A DNA stretch of 64,000 bases from Porphyra umbilicalis (GCA_002049455.2 KV919085.1:22152-86151); one strand, 5' to 3'; counted from the first letter of the stretch, positions 9,653 to 22,190 are shown. The notes: generated from the letters alone by a model not told the origin. Translations and numbers: made by a program.

Positions 9653-12600
9653 CTGAAGGCCAGGGTATTGCACGCACTTGCCTGGAATTCCCTGGCCTTC
9701 AGGACAGGGTGCTCTCAAGGTGTAGTGATGCACACATATACTTAGATCCAGGGACTTGACCTCCGTTTCAGAGTTGACAGTCTGCATTCGTGTCCTCAGG
9801 CATCTGAGGGCGTGTTAGTGCTGGAAGGGTCGCGATGATGCTAAAAGCGAATGGAGTTACGTGGCTGAGAAGGACTGTCCTGCCACAGGGGTCACTGGGC
9901 CCGGACGGCGCCTGCCCCCGTGCCCCCTCTACCGCCCCTAGTTGCGCACGGTGATCGCGCGCAGCGAAATCCGGGGCTTGACGCGCCCACGATGACCCGT
10001 GGGTGATCGTGCCTGCGCGCCGTCTTCTGGAACTTTGGTAATACTAGCATTGATCAGGGTCCATCAAAGCTGCATCAAAGCTAACTTGAATATTTAAGTG
10101 GACCGGAAGATTAAACGCAGTGGCAGCTTCCTTGACCAATGAGAGCCTCTGATTTCATATATATGCACCCTGGTTTTCAGCCCCACTGCAGGGGGGACCG
10201 GACCATCCAGGCGCAAGTCAGGGTACGAAGACAGGCACTCCCCCCCCTGCTGCCTGCACCCCCCATTGCCGCCGGCCCCACCACCCGCCCCCCCCCGCCA
10301 CCCGCCCCCCCACCACGCACCCCCCCTGCCGCCCGCCCCCCCCTCCGCCTGCCCCCTCCGTTGCCGCCTGCAACCCGCGGCGCTGCTTCCCCCCCCCGGC
10401 TGCAACCACTGCCTGTCAGAGCCGCCCAGCACCCTGATTGCGGCACCCACCTGGCCTTTCCTGGCCTGGCCTGGCCACCGCCACTGCCGCGGCCGCCGCC
10501 GCTGCCGCCGTCATTACTCCCTGCTGTCGGTTGCCTCTGCCAGTTGCCTCTCTCCCCAGGTCCCGCCGCTGCTCGGCCGCTGGCGCCGCCGGGGTGCCCC
10601 TTCCACATCACTACCGCTTCCGGGCCGCCGCCCGGTCGCCCCCGCTGCTGCCTGCTTCCTCCTGCTGCCGCTAGCTTCAGCGCCCGTCATCCCTGCCGCC
10701 GCCACTGCGCGGTCGCCACTGTCGCCAGCCCCCTTCCCCCCTCCCGCTGCTGCCTGGCCGCCGCCGCTGCCCGGGTGCTGCTCTTCCCGCTCGCTGTTGC
10801 TGCTCTAGTTGACCACCATCAGAGTTCGGGTTTGTATTACTTTTTGTGCTTGTTGAGGGATCTGGGGGGGGTAGGGTCAGACTCTCAGATGCTGGGCAGC
10901 AAGTTGTGGGCTGCGAGAGGTTGGGAGGCTGTCGTCAGATTCTGTCATGTTGACGGGTAAGAATGAACACGAAGAAGTCGTCTGTGCGCTTAGCCACCTA
11001 TCCCACTGTTCATAGCGCCATTGGAAGACCTAGGAACGACGGAGAAAGAAAAATAGCGTTACTCATGTATTCTGAACAAGTGTCGTGCGCACCCTCCGCC
11101 TGGACCGAAATGGGGACACCCTGGGAGAGCAATTTGGAACGGACCTACGTCGATTCGCACGACATATCTTGGTGACACATGGGTCTTGTACCTTTTTCTC
11201 TCAATCCTGTCTGGACCTGTTGAGGGTGCTGGGAACGCTGATGGCACTGGCTAACGTCGCAAACACTTCCTTCCTGTTGTTTTCTATACCCCGAAAATAC
11301 TACATGAGAGGTCACGCAGCATCCCACCAGGAGCCCACCGCAGCAGCGCCACGCTTCCTCGACGAGACCAGACACACCCACCAGCAACTCCGCACACCCC
11401 TTGGTAACAGTCACAGCATCAACCGTGGCAGGCGCCTCCCCACCACCACCAGGACTGCCCTGGTCGCCACGGCACGGCGCAATCGCCGCCGCCGACGGGC
11501 CTGCGTCACAGGTCCCCGTATGCCGGCGTGTGGTTGGCGCACTCCATGCCTGCCGCAGCGGCGACCGCTGTCGCGGCGACAGCGACGGCAGCCAGAGCGA
11601 CGGCAGAGGCGGCGGAGGCAGAAGCAACGGGTCAGCGGTGGCAGGGATGGCAATGGGGGCAGCGGCGGCGTCACGCCCACCACGACTGCAGCGGCAGCCC
11701 GCGCGACATCCAGGGCGGTGGCGATAGGAAGGCGCCACAGCGGCGGCTGAGCGGCGGTTGCGGCGGCGGCGGCGGGAGCGCTGCCGGGGGCGGGCGCAGC
11801 GACGCAGCGGCGGCCGAGCCACGGCGGTGTGGGAGGCGGCGGGGGCCGCCACGGTGACGCACAGGCGTGCGGCGGTGGCGGCGGCAGCGGCGGCGGCGGT
11901 GTCGGCAGCGGCGGCGGTGGCGGCGGCGACGGCGGCGGCGGCGACAGCGGCGGTGACCGTGCCGGGGGCGGGGGCGGCTCCGCAGCGGCGGCCGAGCCAC
12001 GGTGGCGTGGGAGGCGGTGGCGTTGGTGGCGGGGGTCAGCGTGGCGCCGAAGCGGCGGCATAGCCGCGGAGGCGGCGGAAGCGTCGGGGGCGGGGGCGGG
12101 GCCAGCGCCGCAGCGGCGGCTGCCGTCTCGGCGACGGCGCTGGCAACGGCACCTAGGGCGATGGCCAAGGAGCCAGTAACGGTTGGGGTGGCGGCAGGGG
12201 TGATGGGGTCGGCGGGGGCGGCGGGCGTAGCGGAGGTGGTTGGGCTGGCGGGGGGGAGGGAGTGGTGGAGCGGGTGGACGGAGCGGCTGATCGGGCTGCG
12301 GCTCCCAGGGGGGTGATTGGGCAGGGTCCCGAAAACGGCTGTGAGCGCCGCCAGACGGCCCGACAGACTGAGCGTTGAAGGCGCCATGACGTGTAAGTTA
12401 CAGCCAGTCGGATGCCTGCGTCAGACTGGCCTCAGCTTTGACGCACCCTGATCAATGCTAGAGTTTCCTGTCTTGTCTTCTGTTGAGGCGGCGCGTCGGC
12501 GGTTGCTGACGCCATCTAGCGGCGCGGTCACAGGCGCCTCGTCGCGCGGCGATCAGTCACACCCGCCCGCCCGTGCGCCGTGTCGGCCGCCCTGCCCGCC

Positions 12601-12856
12601 GTGCGCAGATGCGCTGCGCGGCGGAGTGACAGCCTCGCCCGTGGGGTCCGCGCGACGCCGGCGGGCCGCCGCCGCTGCGGTGGCGGAGGCGGCACCCCTT
12701 TCCCCGCCCGACGCCCCCCCCACCACGGCAACGTGACTGTACGTGCCCCCGTGCGCGCTCGCGGCCATAGAGCCGGCCGGCGTGCCCGGTGTCAACGCGT
12801 CGCCGGGCGCGCCACCGCCCTGAAGGCCAGGGTATTGCACGCACGTGCCTGGAATT
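9653..12856 (+). repeat. Repeat unit copy A, split by a later insertion
   Basis: Two parts, 9653-10029 and 12475-12856, match the left and right parts of the repeat unit seen intact at 14471-15183. Copy A is bracketed by a 37-bp direct repeat (9653-9689 and 12820-12856, one mismatch) that contains GGCCAGGGTATTGCACGCAC. The unit begins CCCTGGCCTTCAGGACAGGG and its end carries the complementary GGCCAGGG, so it also has short inverted ends. No protein was recognised in the unit. Confidence 0.65.
10030..12474. mobile_element. 2445-bp element with an 8-bp target duplication (hAT-like, non-autonomous)
   Basis: The sequence GTCTTCTG occurs at 10022-10029 and 12475-12482, whereas the uninterrupted repeat copy at 14.8 kb has it once. 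The insert ends share an inverted CTAGCATTGATCAGGGT followed by a near match (CATCAAAGCT versus CGTCAAAGCT). The outermost 13 or so bases match less well. An 8-bp duplication fits the hAT superfamily, but other 8-bp-duplicating families are possible. The interior (10200-12300) is CCG/GGC-rich low-complexity sequence whose open frames run on both strands. I see no transposase. Confidence 0.65.
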
Positions 12857-13024
12857 TCTTCAGAATTCTTGAGATCCTGATGTGCGTGTCCAGTGCGCAG
12901 AGCTGCATGAGGAGACTGTGTAAGGAGCTTACATGATTTCTAGCCTTTCCATTGGTCCACGTACGCTGTTGAATGATTGCAACCACTCTGCAACCGCCAT
13001 TTTTTGGAGGTCAGCAATACAATA
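12857..13024. other. Short spacer between mobile elements
   Basis: AT-richer unique sequence between repeat copy A and the next element. No gene or motif recognised. Confidence 0.4.
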
Positions 13025-14455
13025 TCCGTCATGCCCCAGTTCGTGACAACTGCTCCAGCAATCTGGCTTAAACTCGTGCCCAGCGAAACATAGATATATG
13101 ACTGGCTTCAGCAGTGTCTCATGAGGTCGGCAGTGATCTCCGTTTCTGATGGGGCGCTCCCGTTTATTTGCTAGAAAGTGAGGTCAAAAAACCCCCGGTA
13201 CCAGTTCGTGACACAATGACTGATTGTGTGAGAACGACCTGGAATCGCACATTACAAGTGGAAAAACTTACAGCGGAACGAATCATTTGATCCAGATTGC
13301 CCAAGATTCTTGCCTGCGCGACCAATAGGGACACTCTGGTGAAGCGACTGCCAAGCTGTGACATGGTCTCCGTCGTCCCGTTCGGCCTCGTCCGCAGTCC
13401 CTGCTGCGACAACGGCCTATACGGTTCGCCTGCAGGCCCGCGCCCCTCCCCCCCCGCCACAATATCGCGGCGCTCCTCATGCACTTTGCCACGCCCGCCC
13501 TTCTCGGCGCACAGACGTTGGCCAGAGACACTCCAGCCCTACCCGCACTGCAAGACTCGCCCTTCTTTCCCCCCCCCTTTTTCATCAGCCATCACGTGAG
13601 AGACGCCCATCGAAAGAGAGTCTATGCAACAGATGGTTTTTTTCTCGTGCCAAACGATCTGTAGCACGCCATGGGGAGCGCGTAGCTTTCAGAATCGGCA
13701 ACTCGGTGCGCTTCTCACGGCAAAGCCAGCAGGTCCTCCTCGTCCGGGAAGAAAAATAGTGGCGGACCGGGCCTGTGCAGGGTTCGTCAATGATGAAGCG
13801 GCGCGCCTGGGCTTAGGCGAGCCCAAATCGCTTGCCAAACGCCTTGGTACTCAGCTCACCGGTTCGCGAGAGACGCAGGCCCGCAAACATGGTCTGATGA
13901 CTTGCAGCATCACCATCTGATGTGGCAAGCCGCCGCCGCGGTGGCATTGCGCGTCTCTCAGAGGGGGGGGGTGGGGACAATGGCTTTATCAGTCTGTGAG
14001 AGTGTGGCAAGTGCACTCAGTGTGGGGCACGTGGCGCCGAGAGGTAACTGGCTGGATGGGAAAGGTCGGGGGGAAGAAGACGCGGGCATCTGCAAGTGTG
14101 AAATCGGTCAAGTCAACAGAATGTGAGCCCACGGTGTCATCAGAGCAGGTAGTTAGGCATCAAATTGATTTCCGAGAGTGCCCCCTTTATTCCTCTCGGC
14201 GTGCTGTTCGGTCCCCCTTGCTATCTTTTGGGCGCGCTTCACACCGAAGGCGAGCTCACGAGTTCGCGCGTTCAACGGTGTGCAACATGTTACCCTGCCT
14301 GTTTGTGTTCTTTTTTTGAAAAACTGGTAAATGGGCGCTTTACCCTCTTTTCTGTCACCGCCGAACCCCATCTTATGAGTGAACACTGTTGATTTGCCAC
14401 ACAACCCCGAGTTGTCACGAACTGGCACAGTTGTCACGAACTGGCACATGACGGA
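13025..14455. mobile_element. 1431-bp TA-flanked element with 36-bp TIRs
   Basis: The left end reads TCCGTCATG-N2-CCAGTTCGTGACAACTG-N2-CCAG, and the right end is its reverse complement with only the N positions differing. TA flanks both sides (13023-13024 and 14456-14457). The CCAGTTCGTGACA core recurs at 13199 and twice at the right end (14410-14445). TA targeting suggests Tc1/mariner. On the minus strand there are broken frames with a possible helix-turn-helix (STKAFGKRFGL near 13830) and basic stretches, but no DDE motif was recognised. It appears non-autonomous or heavily decayed. Confidence 0.65.
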
Positions 14456-14470
14456 TAACAATAATGTGTT

Positions 14471-15897
14471 CCCTGGCCTTTAGGACAGGGTGCTCTCAAA
14501 GTGTAGTGATGCACACATATACTTAGATCCAGGGACTTGACCTCCGTTTCAGAGGTGGCAGTCTGCATTCGTGTCCTCAGGCATCTGAGGGCGTGTCAGC
14601 GTTGGAAGGGTCGCGATGACGCTGAAAAGCGAATACTGTTACGTGGCTGAGAAGGACTGTCCTGCCACGAGGGTCACAGGGCCCGGCCGGCGTCTGCCCC
14701 TCTGCCCCCCCCCACCGCCCCGAGTCGCGCGCGGCGACCGCGCACAGCGACTTCCGGGGTTCGACGCGCCCACCATGACCCGCGGGTGATCGTGCCTGCG
14801 CGCCGTCTTCTGTTGCGGCGGCGCGTCGGCGGTTGCTGACGCCATCTAGCGGCGCGATTAGAGGCCCCCCGTCGCGCGGCGATCAGTCCCACCCGCCCGC
14901 CCGTGCGCCGTGTCGGCCGCCCTGCCCGCCGTGCGCAGGTGCGCTGCGCGGCGGAGTGACGGCCGCTCCTGTGGGCGTCGCGCGACGCCGGCGGGCCGCC
15001 GCCGCTGCGGTGGCGGCGCCGGAACCCCTTTCCCCGCCCTACGTCCTCCCCGCCACGGCAGCGTGGCTGTACGTGCCCCCGTGCGCGCTCGCGGCTATGG
15101 AGCCGGCCGGCGTGCCCGGTGTGGATGCGTCGCCGGGCGCGCTACCGCCCTTAAGGCCAGGGTATTGCACGCACGTGCCTGGAATTGGAGGATAGCAATC
15201 CAGGCACGTGCGTGCAATACCCTGGCCATAAGGGCGGTAGCGCGCCCGGCGACGCATCCACACCGGGCACGCCGGCCGGCTCCATAGCCGCGAGCGCGCA
15301 CGGGGGCACGTACAGCCACGCTGCCGTGGCGGGGAGGACGTAGGGCGGGGAAAGGGGTTCCGGCGCCGCCACCGCAGCGGCGGCGGCCCGCCGGCGTCGC
15401 GCGACGCCCACAGGAGCGGCCGTCACTCCGCCGCGCAGCGCACCTGCGCACGGCGGGCAGGGCGGCCGACACGGCGCACGGGCGGGCGGGTGGGACTGAT
15501 CGCCACGCGACGGGGGGCCTCTAACCGCGCCGCTAGATGGCGTCAGCAACCGCCGACGCGCCGCCGCAACAGAAGACGGCGCGCAGGCACGATCACCCGC
15601 GGGTCATGGTGGGCGCGTCGAACCCCGGAAGTCGCTGCGCGCGGTCGCCGCGCGCGACTCGGGGCGGTGGGGGGGGGCAGAGGGGCAGACGCCGTCCGGG
15701 CCCTGTGACCCTCGTGGCAGGACAGTCCTTCTCAGCCACGTAACAGTATTCGCTTTTCAGCGTCATCGCGACCCTTCCAACGCTGACACGCCCTCAGATG
15801 CCTGAGGACACGAATGCAGACTGCCACCTCTGAAACGGAGGTCAAGTCCCTGGATCTAAGTATATGTGTGTATAACTACACTTTGAGAGCACCCTGT
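14471..15897. repeat. 1.4 kb near-perfect palindrome (inverted pair of the repeat unit)
   Basis: Arm 1 (14471-15183) and arm 2 (15199 to about 15897) are reverse complements with scattered single-base differences, many at CpG. The spacer is 15 bp. Both arms are full copies of the unit seen split at 9653-12856. Arm 2 loses identity at 15897, where the outer CCTGGCC end of arm 1 is missing. The mirrored open frames on both strands, for example 14833-15195 (+) and 15151-15549 (-), are a consequence of the duplication and are probably not genes. Confidence 0.85.
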
Positions 15898-17825
15898 TCT
15901 ACCCCTCCGACCCCCCCCCGTCCCAAATGTGGCGGCGGCCGCCGCGGGAGCTGTCCCGCCCGTCGCCCCAAATGACGGCGAGCACGTGCCGCGCGGTGCA
16001 GGCGGCGGCCCACCCCCATAGGCATCGTGTGGAGGGGCGCGAGAGACGTACTGAAGCAGAACTAACAGGCTGTTAGACGAGACATGATTCAGGTCGTCCA
16101 TCAAGTACTCTCAGAAGAAGTCGGGCAGATGGTTTCTGTAACCATGAACGATATTATTAGAAATTATGGCGAAAAGAAACCATCGATGATGATTTCGTCG
16201 AAAAATCTTACAACCCTGTATCCTAAAGGCCAGGAAAATACCGGGTGTGTTTTCTGGCTGGGGAACAGACGTTTTGTTCGGGTGGCTGTTGGGGCGACCC
16301 CGTTCACAGACGATACCAGGGGGGCACACGGTGCAGCAGCGGGGAGGCAGACGGGTGCGCCGTCGAGGCGTCTACGCTGCAAACGCAGGCGGGCGCGTCT
16401 ACCTCCTCGGGTATTGACAGGCCCGGCGGCGGTGCTTGCAGGCCGCCCGTGCCGTTGCCGCGGCGCTTGCGGGGCGGCGGCCGTGACCCCACGCGCCGCG
16501 GGGGAGCCGCCGCGGTGGCGGGTCGGCGCGCGCCCGCGCCTGGCAGTCCCACCGGCCATGCTGCCCCCACCCGCACCCGTGCCGCCACCCCGCCGAGCGC
16601 CGTGGTGGCGAGACGGGCCGCCGTCGCTGGCGGCACCCGGCACCACCGCGCCGCCACCCCGGCGCGGCAGCCGCCAGGCGGGTGGATTCCACAGCGGCGG
16701 CGGAGGCCGCGTCGCGCGGGCTGCGCGGGAGGGGGCAGGCACGCCTCGGTAGTGCTCTCGTCTGACACCCGGCGGCCACCGTCCGACGCGGTGGCGCCGC
16801 CAGTTGGTCGCCCATCGACCGACGCCGAGGGGCTGCCCCACGGGAACTACGGCGAAGGGGGCGGAGTGTGGCACCCACAGGCGTCAACCTGGCGACATCC
16901 CCGGACGACCTACAGTGCGAAAGGGGGGGAGGGGGGGGCGGCGGCGGCGCCACTGCGGCCGCCACCGCCGCTGCTACCGCCGCCGCCACCGCCGACACGC
17001 CGTGGGCCGTCTGCGCACGCGCCGGGGCCGCGGGGTGAACGGGCCCCACCGCCGCCGCGTCGCGCGTCGGTGGCGGCAACGTCGGCGAGGTGCCCCGTGT
17101 GCGGGCGGTGGGCGTTGTCCATGGTCCGGCGGCCCACGTCGGCACCGCGGGGAGCGCCGCTCTGGCTCGGACACCGCCGGGGTCACCGCACCAAAGAACG
17201 AGCGTCGTTCCTGGTGTGCCCCTCCTGCCGAGTTCTGCGGTCCTCGTCCGACGCGTGCCGGCCGGTACAGCACCACCCTCGTCTGCATGCCACACCCCCG
17301 TACTTTTGTTTCGCGCTCCTCGCACTCGCTTGCAGTTTGTGTATCTGCTCTGCTGCTCACGCCGCCCCCCCACCTCTTGTGACACGCCGCCGCCGCGGCA
17401 CGACGCGTGGCGTCCAACACTTGAGCGCCCCGTCCGCAGCGGCATGGGCGCTCGCCGCCCACAGGAGCGGGGACGGGGGACGCGGGCGCCCAGCCGGGCC
17501 GGGGGGACGGGGCGCACGACGAGCGGCTTGCACCCCCCCCCTACCCCCGACACGCCGCCCCGCGCACGGCGGGCACGCGGGCCGTGCCGGTGACCGACCG
17601 CGGCACGTGCCGCCGACGTGGTCGGCTGCGCGCGAGGCGCGGCGGCCGGCGCCGGCGCCGGCGCCTCGACCCGCCCCGACCGACGGCGGCGGCCGTGTCG
17701 ACAGAGGGCACCCCGTGGCAGCGTCGCCACCCCGCCCACCACCAAACACGCGGCACCCGTCCCGCGCGGGCACGTACGCCGCCACAGCGCCACGTGCCGC
17801 CACCCTCCCCCCCCCCCCCCCCCCC
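15898..17825. other. GC-rich low-complexity block, no confident gene
   Basis: From 16084 to 16250 a short AT-richer piece is open on the plus strand but unrecognised. After that the sequence is GC-rich with long open frames on both strands, a typical artefact of extreme GC. A plus-strand segment at 17090-17260 has two CxxC pairs about 45 residues apart (CPVCGRW...CPSCRVL) that could be a zinc site; this is weak. Confidence 0.4.
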
Positions 17826-19667
17826 TCACGGGTGCGCGCCGCCCGACCCCCACGCCCCCTCCCGCCGCACCTTGTCGATCAACAGGCCGAGGAGCACGCC
17901 CGTCAGGACACCCGGGCGGCGCGCCCCCCCCGCGTCCAACGCCGGCTGGGAGTGGTACAACCCCCCCCCGTCGACCACCCAGTCCGCCCCCGGCAGCCGC
18001 CCGTCGGCGGCCGCCACCAGGCCGTCCGTGTAAAAGCCGGTCGCGCGCGTCACCGCCGACGCGGCGACAGCCATGGACGTGACGCCCGCGGCGGCGGCGG
18101 CAGACGACGCGGCGGCGCGGAGGGAAAAGGGGGCCGTGGAGGAGAGGCACACGGTCGGGACGGGGACGAGCGCGCGCGCCGCTGGGGGGGGAGGGGGGGC
18201 CGTCGGGGGGGGGGGGGGGACGACGGGCCGGCGGCCTGCACGCCGGGCGCGGTAAGAGGAGCCGCCGCCGGGGCGGCCGTCGAGCCCCCCGCCGCCGCCG
18301 CCGCCGCCGCCGCCGCTGCCGCCGCCGCCGCCGTGGCGGCGGCCGCCCCTCCCCCCACACTCACCGGCCGGGGCACCCCCCCAGGCGCCGACGGGGCGCC
18401 CCCCCCCCCCCCCCAACCGCCGCCGCCCACGTGGCCGCGCGCGCCGCGTAGCCCATATCCGCAATCGCCGCGCGCGCGTCCCCCCCCCACAGCCGCCGCA
18501 GCGCGGCGGTGAGGGTGGCCGACACAGCCGGGGAGGCGGCGAGCCAATCCACCACGGGCGTGCCCCCATACGGCGCTTGCATGGCAATCAGGCCATAGAC
18601 GGCGCCGCCGAGGGGCGGCCCCCCGCCCTCCCCCCCCCCTCCCCGCCGCCGCCGCCGCCGCCGCCATCACCGCCCGCGAGCGCGGCGAGGGCGTCAATGC
18701 CGCCCTTGGAGTGGCCGACGAGGACGACCCGCCGCCCCGTCTCGGCGGCCAGCGCCCGCACCTGCGACCGCAGGGCGGCGGCATTGACGGCCACCGGCGC
18801 TTCCGTGTCGAGCGCCGCCACCGCCACCGCCGGCAAGCCGAGGGCGCCGGTCAAGTAGGCGACGTTGTGCACAAAGTAGCCGACGTAGTGTTTGGTAAAG
18901 AGGCCGGGCACGAGGAGGATGGCGAGGCGGCCGGCGGCTTCGGGGTAGGCGGCGGGGAAGGCGGCGGCGGTGGCGGCGGGGCGCGCCAGCCGCGCCGCGT
19001 AGGCGGCCGACACGTTGCGGCCGCCCGTGGCGGCAGCGACGGGCGGGTGGCCCGCGTAGGTGAGGGTGACGTCAATGGCGCCGCCGTCGGGCGTCGCCGC
19101 GCGGCGGTGGAGGGTGCGGCTCCAGGCGCCGGCGGTCGCCGCCACGACGGCCGTCGACGCAGCGCCGGCGACGGCCGACCCGCCGACCCCGCTGGCGCCG
19201 GCACCGGCGCTGCCGCCGCCGCCGCCGCCGTCGGGTGCCACCGCGGCGCCCTCCTCCGCGGAGAGCACCGACGGCACGTCGGCGGGGAGGGGGACCTCCA
19301 CCCGCGCCACAACCGCCGCGGCGGTCGGCGGGAGGACGCGGCGGAGCCCCCCCACCGGCGGCGGCGACGCGCGGCGGACCACCACCCGCAGCGTGCCAGG
19401 GAGGTCCTCGTGGAAGAGCGCAAACGTCAGGGGCGCAAACGCCACGCCGGCGCCGCCGTTGCTGCCGGCGGCGGCGGCGGCGGCGGCGGCGGTCGCTACG
19501 GCGGCGGGCGCCCCCGAGGCAGCAGCGGCGGCGGAGACGGGGGCGGCGGGGGCGGCGGGGGCGGCGGCGCCACCCGCACCGCCGCCGGGCGACGACACAG
19601 CGGCGGTGGCGGCGGCGGCTGCCGCCGCCGCCGCCCGCGCCGCCCACCCGTGTGCGCCGCCGCCGCC

Positions 19668-19717
<50 letters not shown>

Positions 19718-20450
19718 TACCGCTGCGCGCGTCTGGCGACGGCTGTTTGTCGCCCGCTGCGGCCGCCGCCGCCGCTGCGGCCGCCGCCGACACGCCGCGG
19801 ACGGCGGCGCCGGCGGCGGCCGCGACGGAGCGGCGGTGTTTCCCCCCCCCCCCCCCCCGCCGGGGCACCCCCCCCCCCCCCCCCCCCCCCAACCCGGTGC
19901 GCGGCAGCCCAAACAGCCGCTGCCCCGGCGTCGAGACGCCGACGTACAAGCCCGGCGGCTCGAGGCGGGGCGGCCGCGCCGCGGCGCCACCCCCCCCCGC
20001 CACCCCCACCCTGACGGTGAGGGTGCCGACGCGGAAGAGCGCGCCGGGCGCCGGCGATACGGCGACCGCGCCGCCGCCGGCGCGGCGCACGGCGGCGGCG
20101 GCGGCGGCGGCGGCGGACGCCGCCGCGTCGGCGGGGGGGGGGGGGACGACGCCCCCGCGCCCGCCGCCGGGGGGGGGGGGCCGACCGCCGCCGGGGCGGC
20201 CGGTGGGGCATGGTCGGAGGGGGGGGGGGGGGGGGGATGGGGGGGGGGGGCGCCGACGCCGGCCGCCGCGGCGACCGAGGCGGCGCCCGCGCGCCGAGGC
20301 GGCGGGCGGGGCGGCGGCGGCGGCGGTGGCGGCGTGGCCGCGGCGGCACACGCGCGGCGGCGGCGCGCGGGCGTGCCGCGCGCCGGGTGCCGCGCGGCAC
20401 CGCGCGTGCACGGAAGCGCCGTGGGCGAGCGGGCGCGCGGCGGCGCGCGG
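17826..20450 (-). CDS. Alpha/beta-hydrolase fold lipase/esterase, frame-shifted at homopolymers
   Basis: On the minus strand the region has the expected order of a serine lipase. A strand leads into the oxyanion-hole segment AILLVPGLFTKHYVGYF (about 18880-18930). The nucleophile elbow GHSKGG is at 18699-18716. VYGLIAMQAPYGGTPVVDWL follows at about 18545-18600, like the post-nucleophile strand of Lip/PGAP1-type lipases. The candidate acid is in YTDGLVAA (about 18016-18033) and the candidate His in LYHSQPAL (about 17944-17958). The N-terminal half (20200-19200) is Gly/Ala/Pro-rich with coding-like pieces such as LFRVGTLTVRV. Three frames are used, with switches at poly-G/C runs near 18620-18640 and 18390-18420 and in a GC-rich stretch around 18200-18260. 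The start is uncertain. It could be a real gene with sequencing indels or a pseudogene. Substrate unknown. Confidence 0.55.
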
Positions 20451-22190
20451 GCACGACCGACAGCCGTGTCCACTTTTGAGTGTACCGATGGGATTGGCAG
20501 CGAAACAGCCGGTCGGTGGCGTGCTTCTATTTCGAATCGACGAGGGTATTTTCTTCCGCGCACAGGTTGCCATCGTCCCCATTCGGGACATCCCGATCGA
20601 AACACGATCGAAGACGCGCCCGATGCGCTTCTGGCGCATCGTCCCCCCCTGTGGATGCCGTTTTCGATCCACGGCGGCTTGCGCATCCAAACGGCCTCGG
20701 GGTGTGGGCCCATTTTTGGGCTCGCTGATGCGTCAGGTTTGATTCTGTGGCTGAGCGCCTGTGTTTCAGGCCCGCAGGGTCGCGCAGACGCTCAGTTTTG
20801 TCCTCGCTAGACCCGTCGCCGCTCTCTACAGCAGGGTTTGAGCGCGGGGCAGGGGCGGTCAACGCAATGACCAATGAAATATCACTGACAGTAGAACTGC
20901 AGTCAATCGTCCACCGCCGGTGCGCCGGTGCGCCGGTGCGCCGGCTGCCCGAGCAGAGGCACTGCGGCGTCTCGCTGCCGCGTCGCAGCTGCCAGGGTCC
21001 TTTTCCTTGCAATTTTCCCTCCTGACTCTAAAAATGATCTCGTTTGGCCCAATTCAGCATTGGTCGTATCGAGAAGCGATCAACTCATGGGCATCGCCCA
21101 GCGCATGGGGTGCTCATCGAAACCGGCGGTTGATGCGGCAACAACGCATGCGTTGTTGCACACACCTGCGCGCAGGTGTCATGCGATTCAAAATGGCAAT
21201 CTCGATTCGCTTGCATGCCCAGCGGCGCACCGCGGCGCCCGCCGGCCGCGGCTGCCGCCGGCGGCCCACTCGCTGCGCCGATGCGGATCTGCCGCCCGCA
21301 GAGTGGCCATGGGGGGTGGCGGCAGGGGGTTCGTTGGGAGCGTGGCGGAAGACGCCCGCGCAGCGACCCGTCGGCACCGTTCGGGGCACCCCCTCCCCCC
21401 GCCCGTGCGCGACCGCGTCAGTTGCGTCGGTGGGGCGCATGCGGGGGGTCCTGCCGCGCGCGCCCGCTCGGCGCTCGTCCGCCGCACCCGTGCGCGCGCG
21501 TGGCGCTGCGTCCCCGCCCGTCTCGTCGAGCGGGTGCACCGCGGTGGCGACGGCGGGCCTTGCGGCGTGGCGCGTGCGTCGGCCACCCCGCGGAGCGGCG
21601 AGCGGCGTCGCGTCGGCGTGCGCGGGTGGCGCCGCACGCGCGGTGACCGCGTGGGGTGCTACGCGCGGGGGTGGTTGGCGCGCCGCGGCTCGACCGGCTG
21701 CGCCGCGGAGGCGGAGGGGCGGGTGGCTCCCGGCGGGGCCGCGCGAGGGTGGGCGTCGGGGCCGCGCGAGGGTGGGCGTCGGGGCCGACCCCGACGGCCG
21801 ACGCGGACCGCACCGGCCCGTGGCCGCGGTCGATAATGCCGGCGGCCGCCCCACGTCGTGCGGGACCCGCTCACGGGCAGCGGCTGGGCGGCGCGTGTGG
21901 TGGGCGTCGGTCGCTGCGCTGCGCCGCTGGCTGCCGCGTCCCCCTGTGCTGCGTGCCGCGGGGCGCGCGCCGCCTACGTCGGACGCGGCGACCGCCCCGC
22001 CGTTCAAAGGAGCAGCGCCCGCTGCGGGTGGCGGCCCGTGGGGTGGGTGTGCCGCCGCCACACGGTCGCGCGGGGGGCGGGGCTGCTCGACACCGCGGCG
22101 GCCGTGGATAGTTTCTTTGCTGAGGGGGTCCGGGGCGTAGCGCGGAGTTTGGGCGTGGGGGATGGGCCAGAGGTCCGCACAGCACGTTGT
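20451..22190. other. Intergenic GC-rich region
   Basis: No gene was recognised on either strand. Positions 20460-20900 are of moderate GC and lie upstream of the lipase, so may hold its promoter. GGTGCGCC is repeated in tandem at about 20915-20945. Long open frames on both strands (20920-22193) are arginine/alanine/proline-rich and look like frame artefacts. Confidence 0.4.
21733..21786. repeat. 23-bp tandem duplication
   Basis: The sequence CGCGCGAGGGTGGGCGTCGG occurs twice in direct succession, embedded in a GC-rich block without a recognised gene. Confidence 0.7.

Noticed and set aside
14833-15549. Mirrored 120-132 codon open frames on both strands
   Set aside because: They are the same repeat read twice because of the palindrome; no protein family recognised.
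16245-18512. 755-codon plus-strand open frame
   Set aside because: It is Arg/Pro/Ala-rich, lies in a region where all frames are open because of extreme GC, and runs antisense to the C-terminal part of the lipase, which has real motifs.
18711-20810. 699-codon plus-strand open frame
   Set aside because: Antisense shadow of the lipase gene; no motif and nearly all Gly/Arg/Ala.
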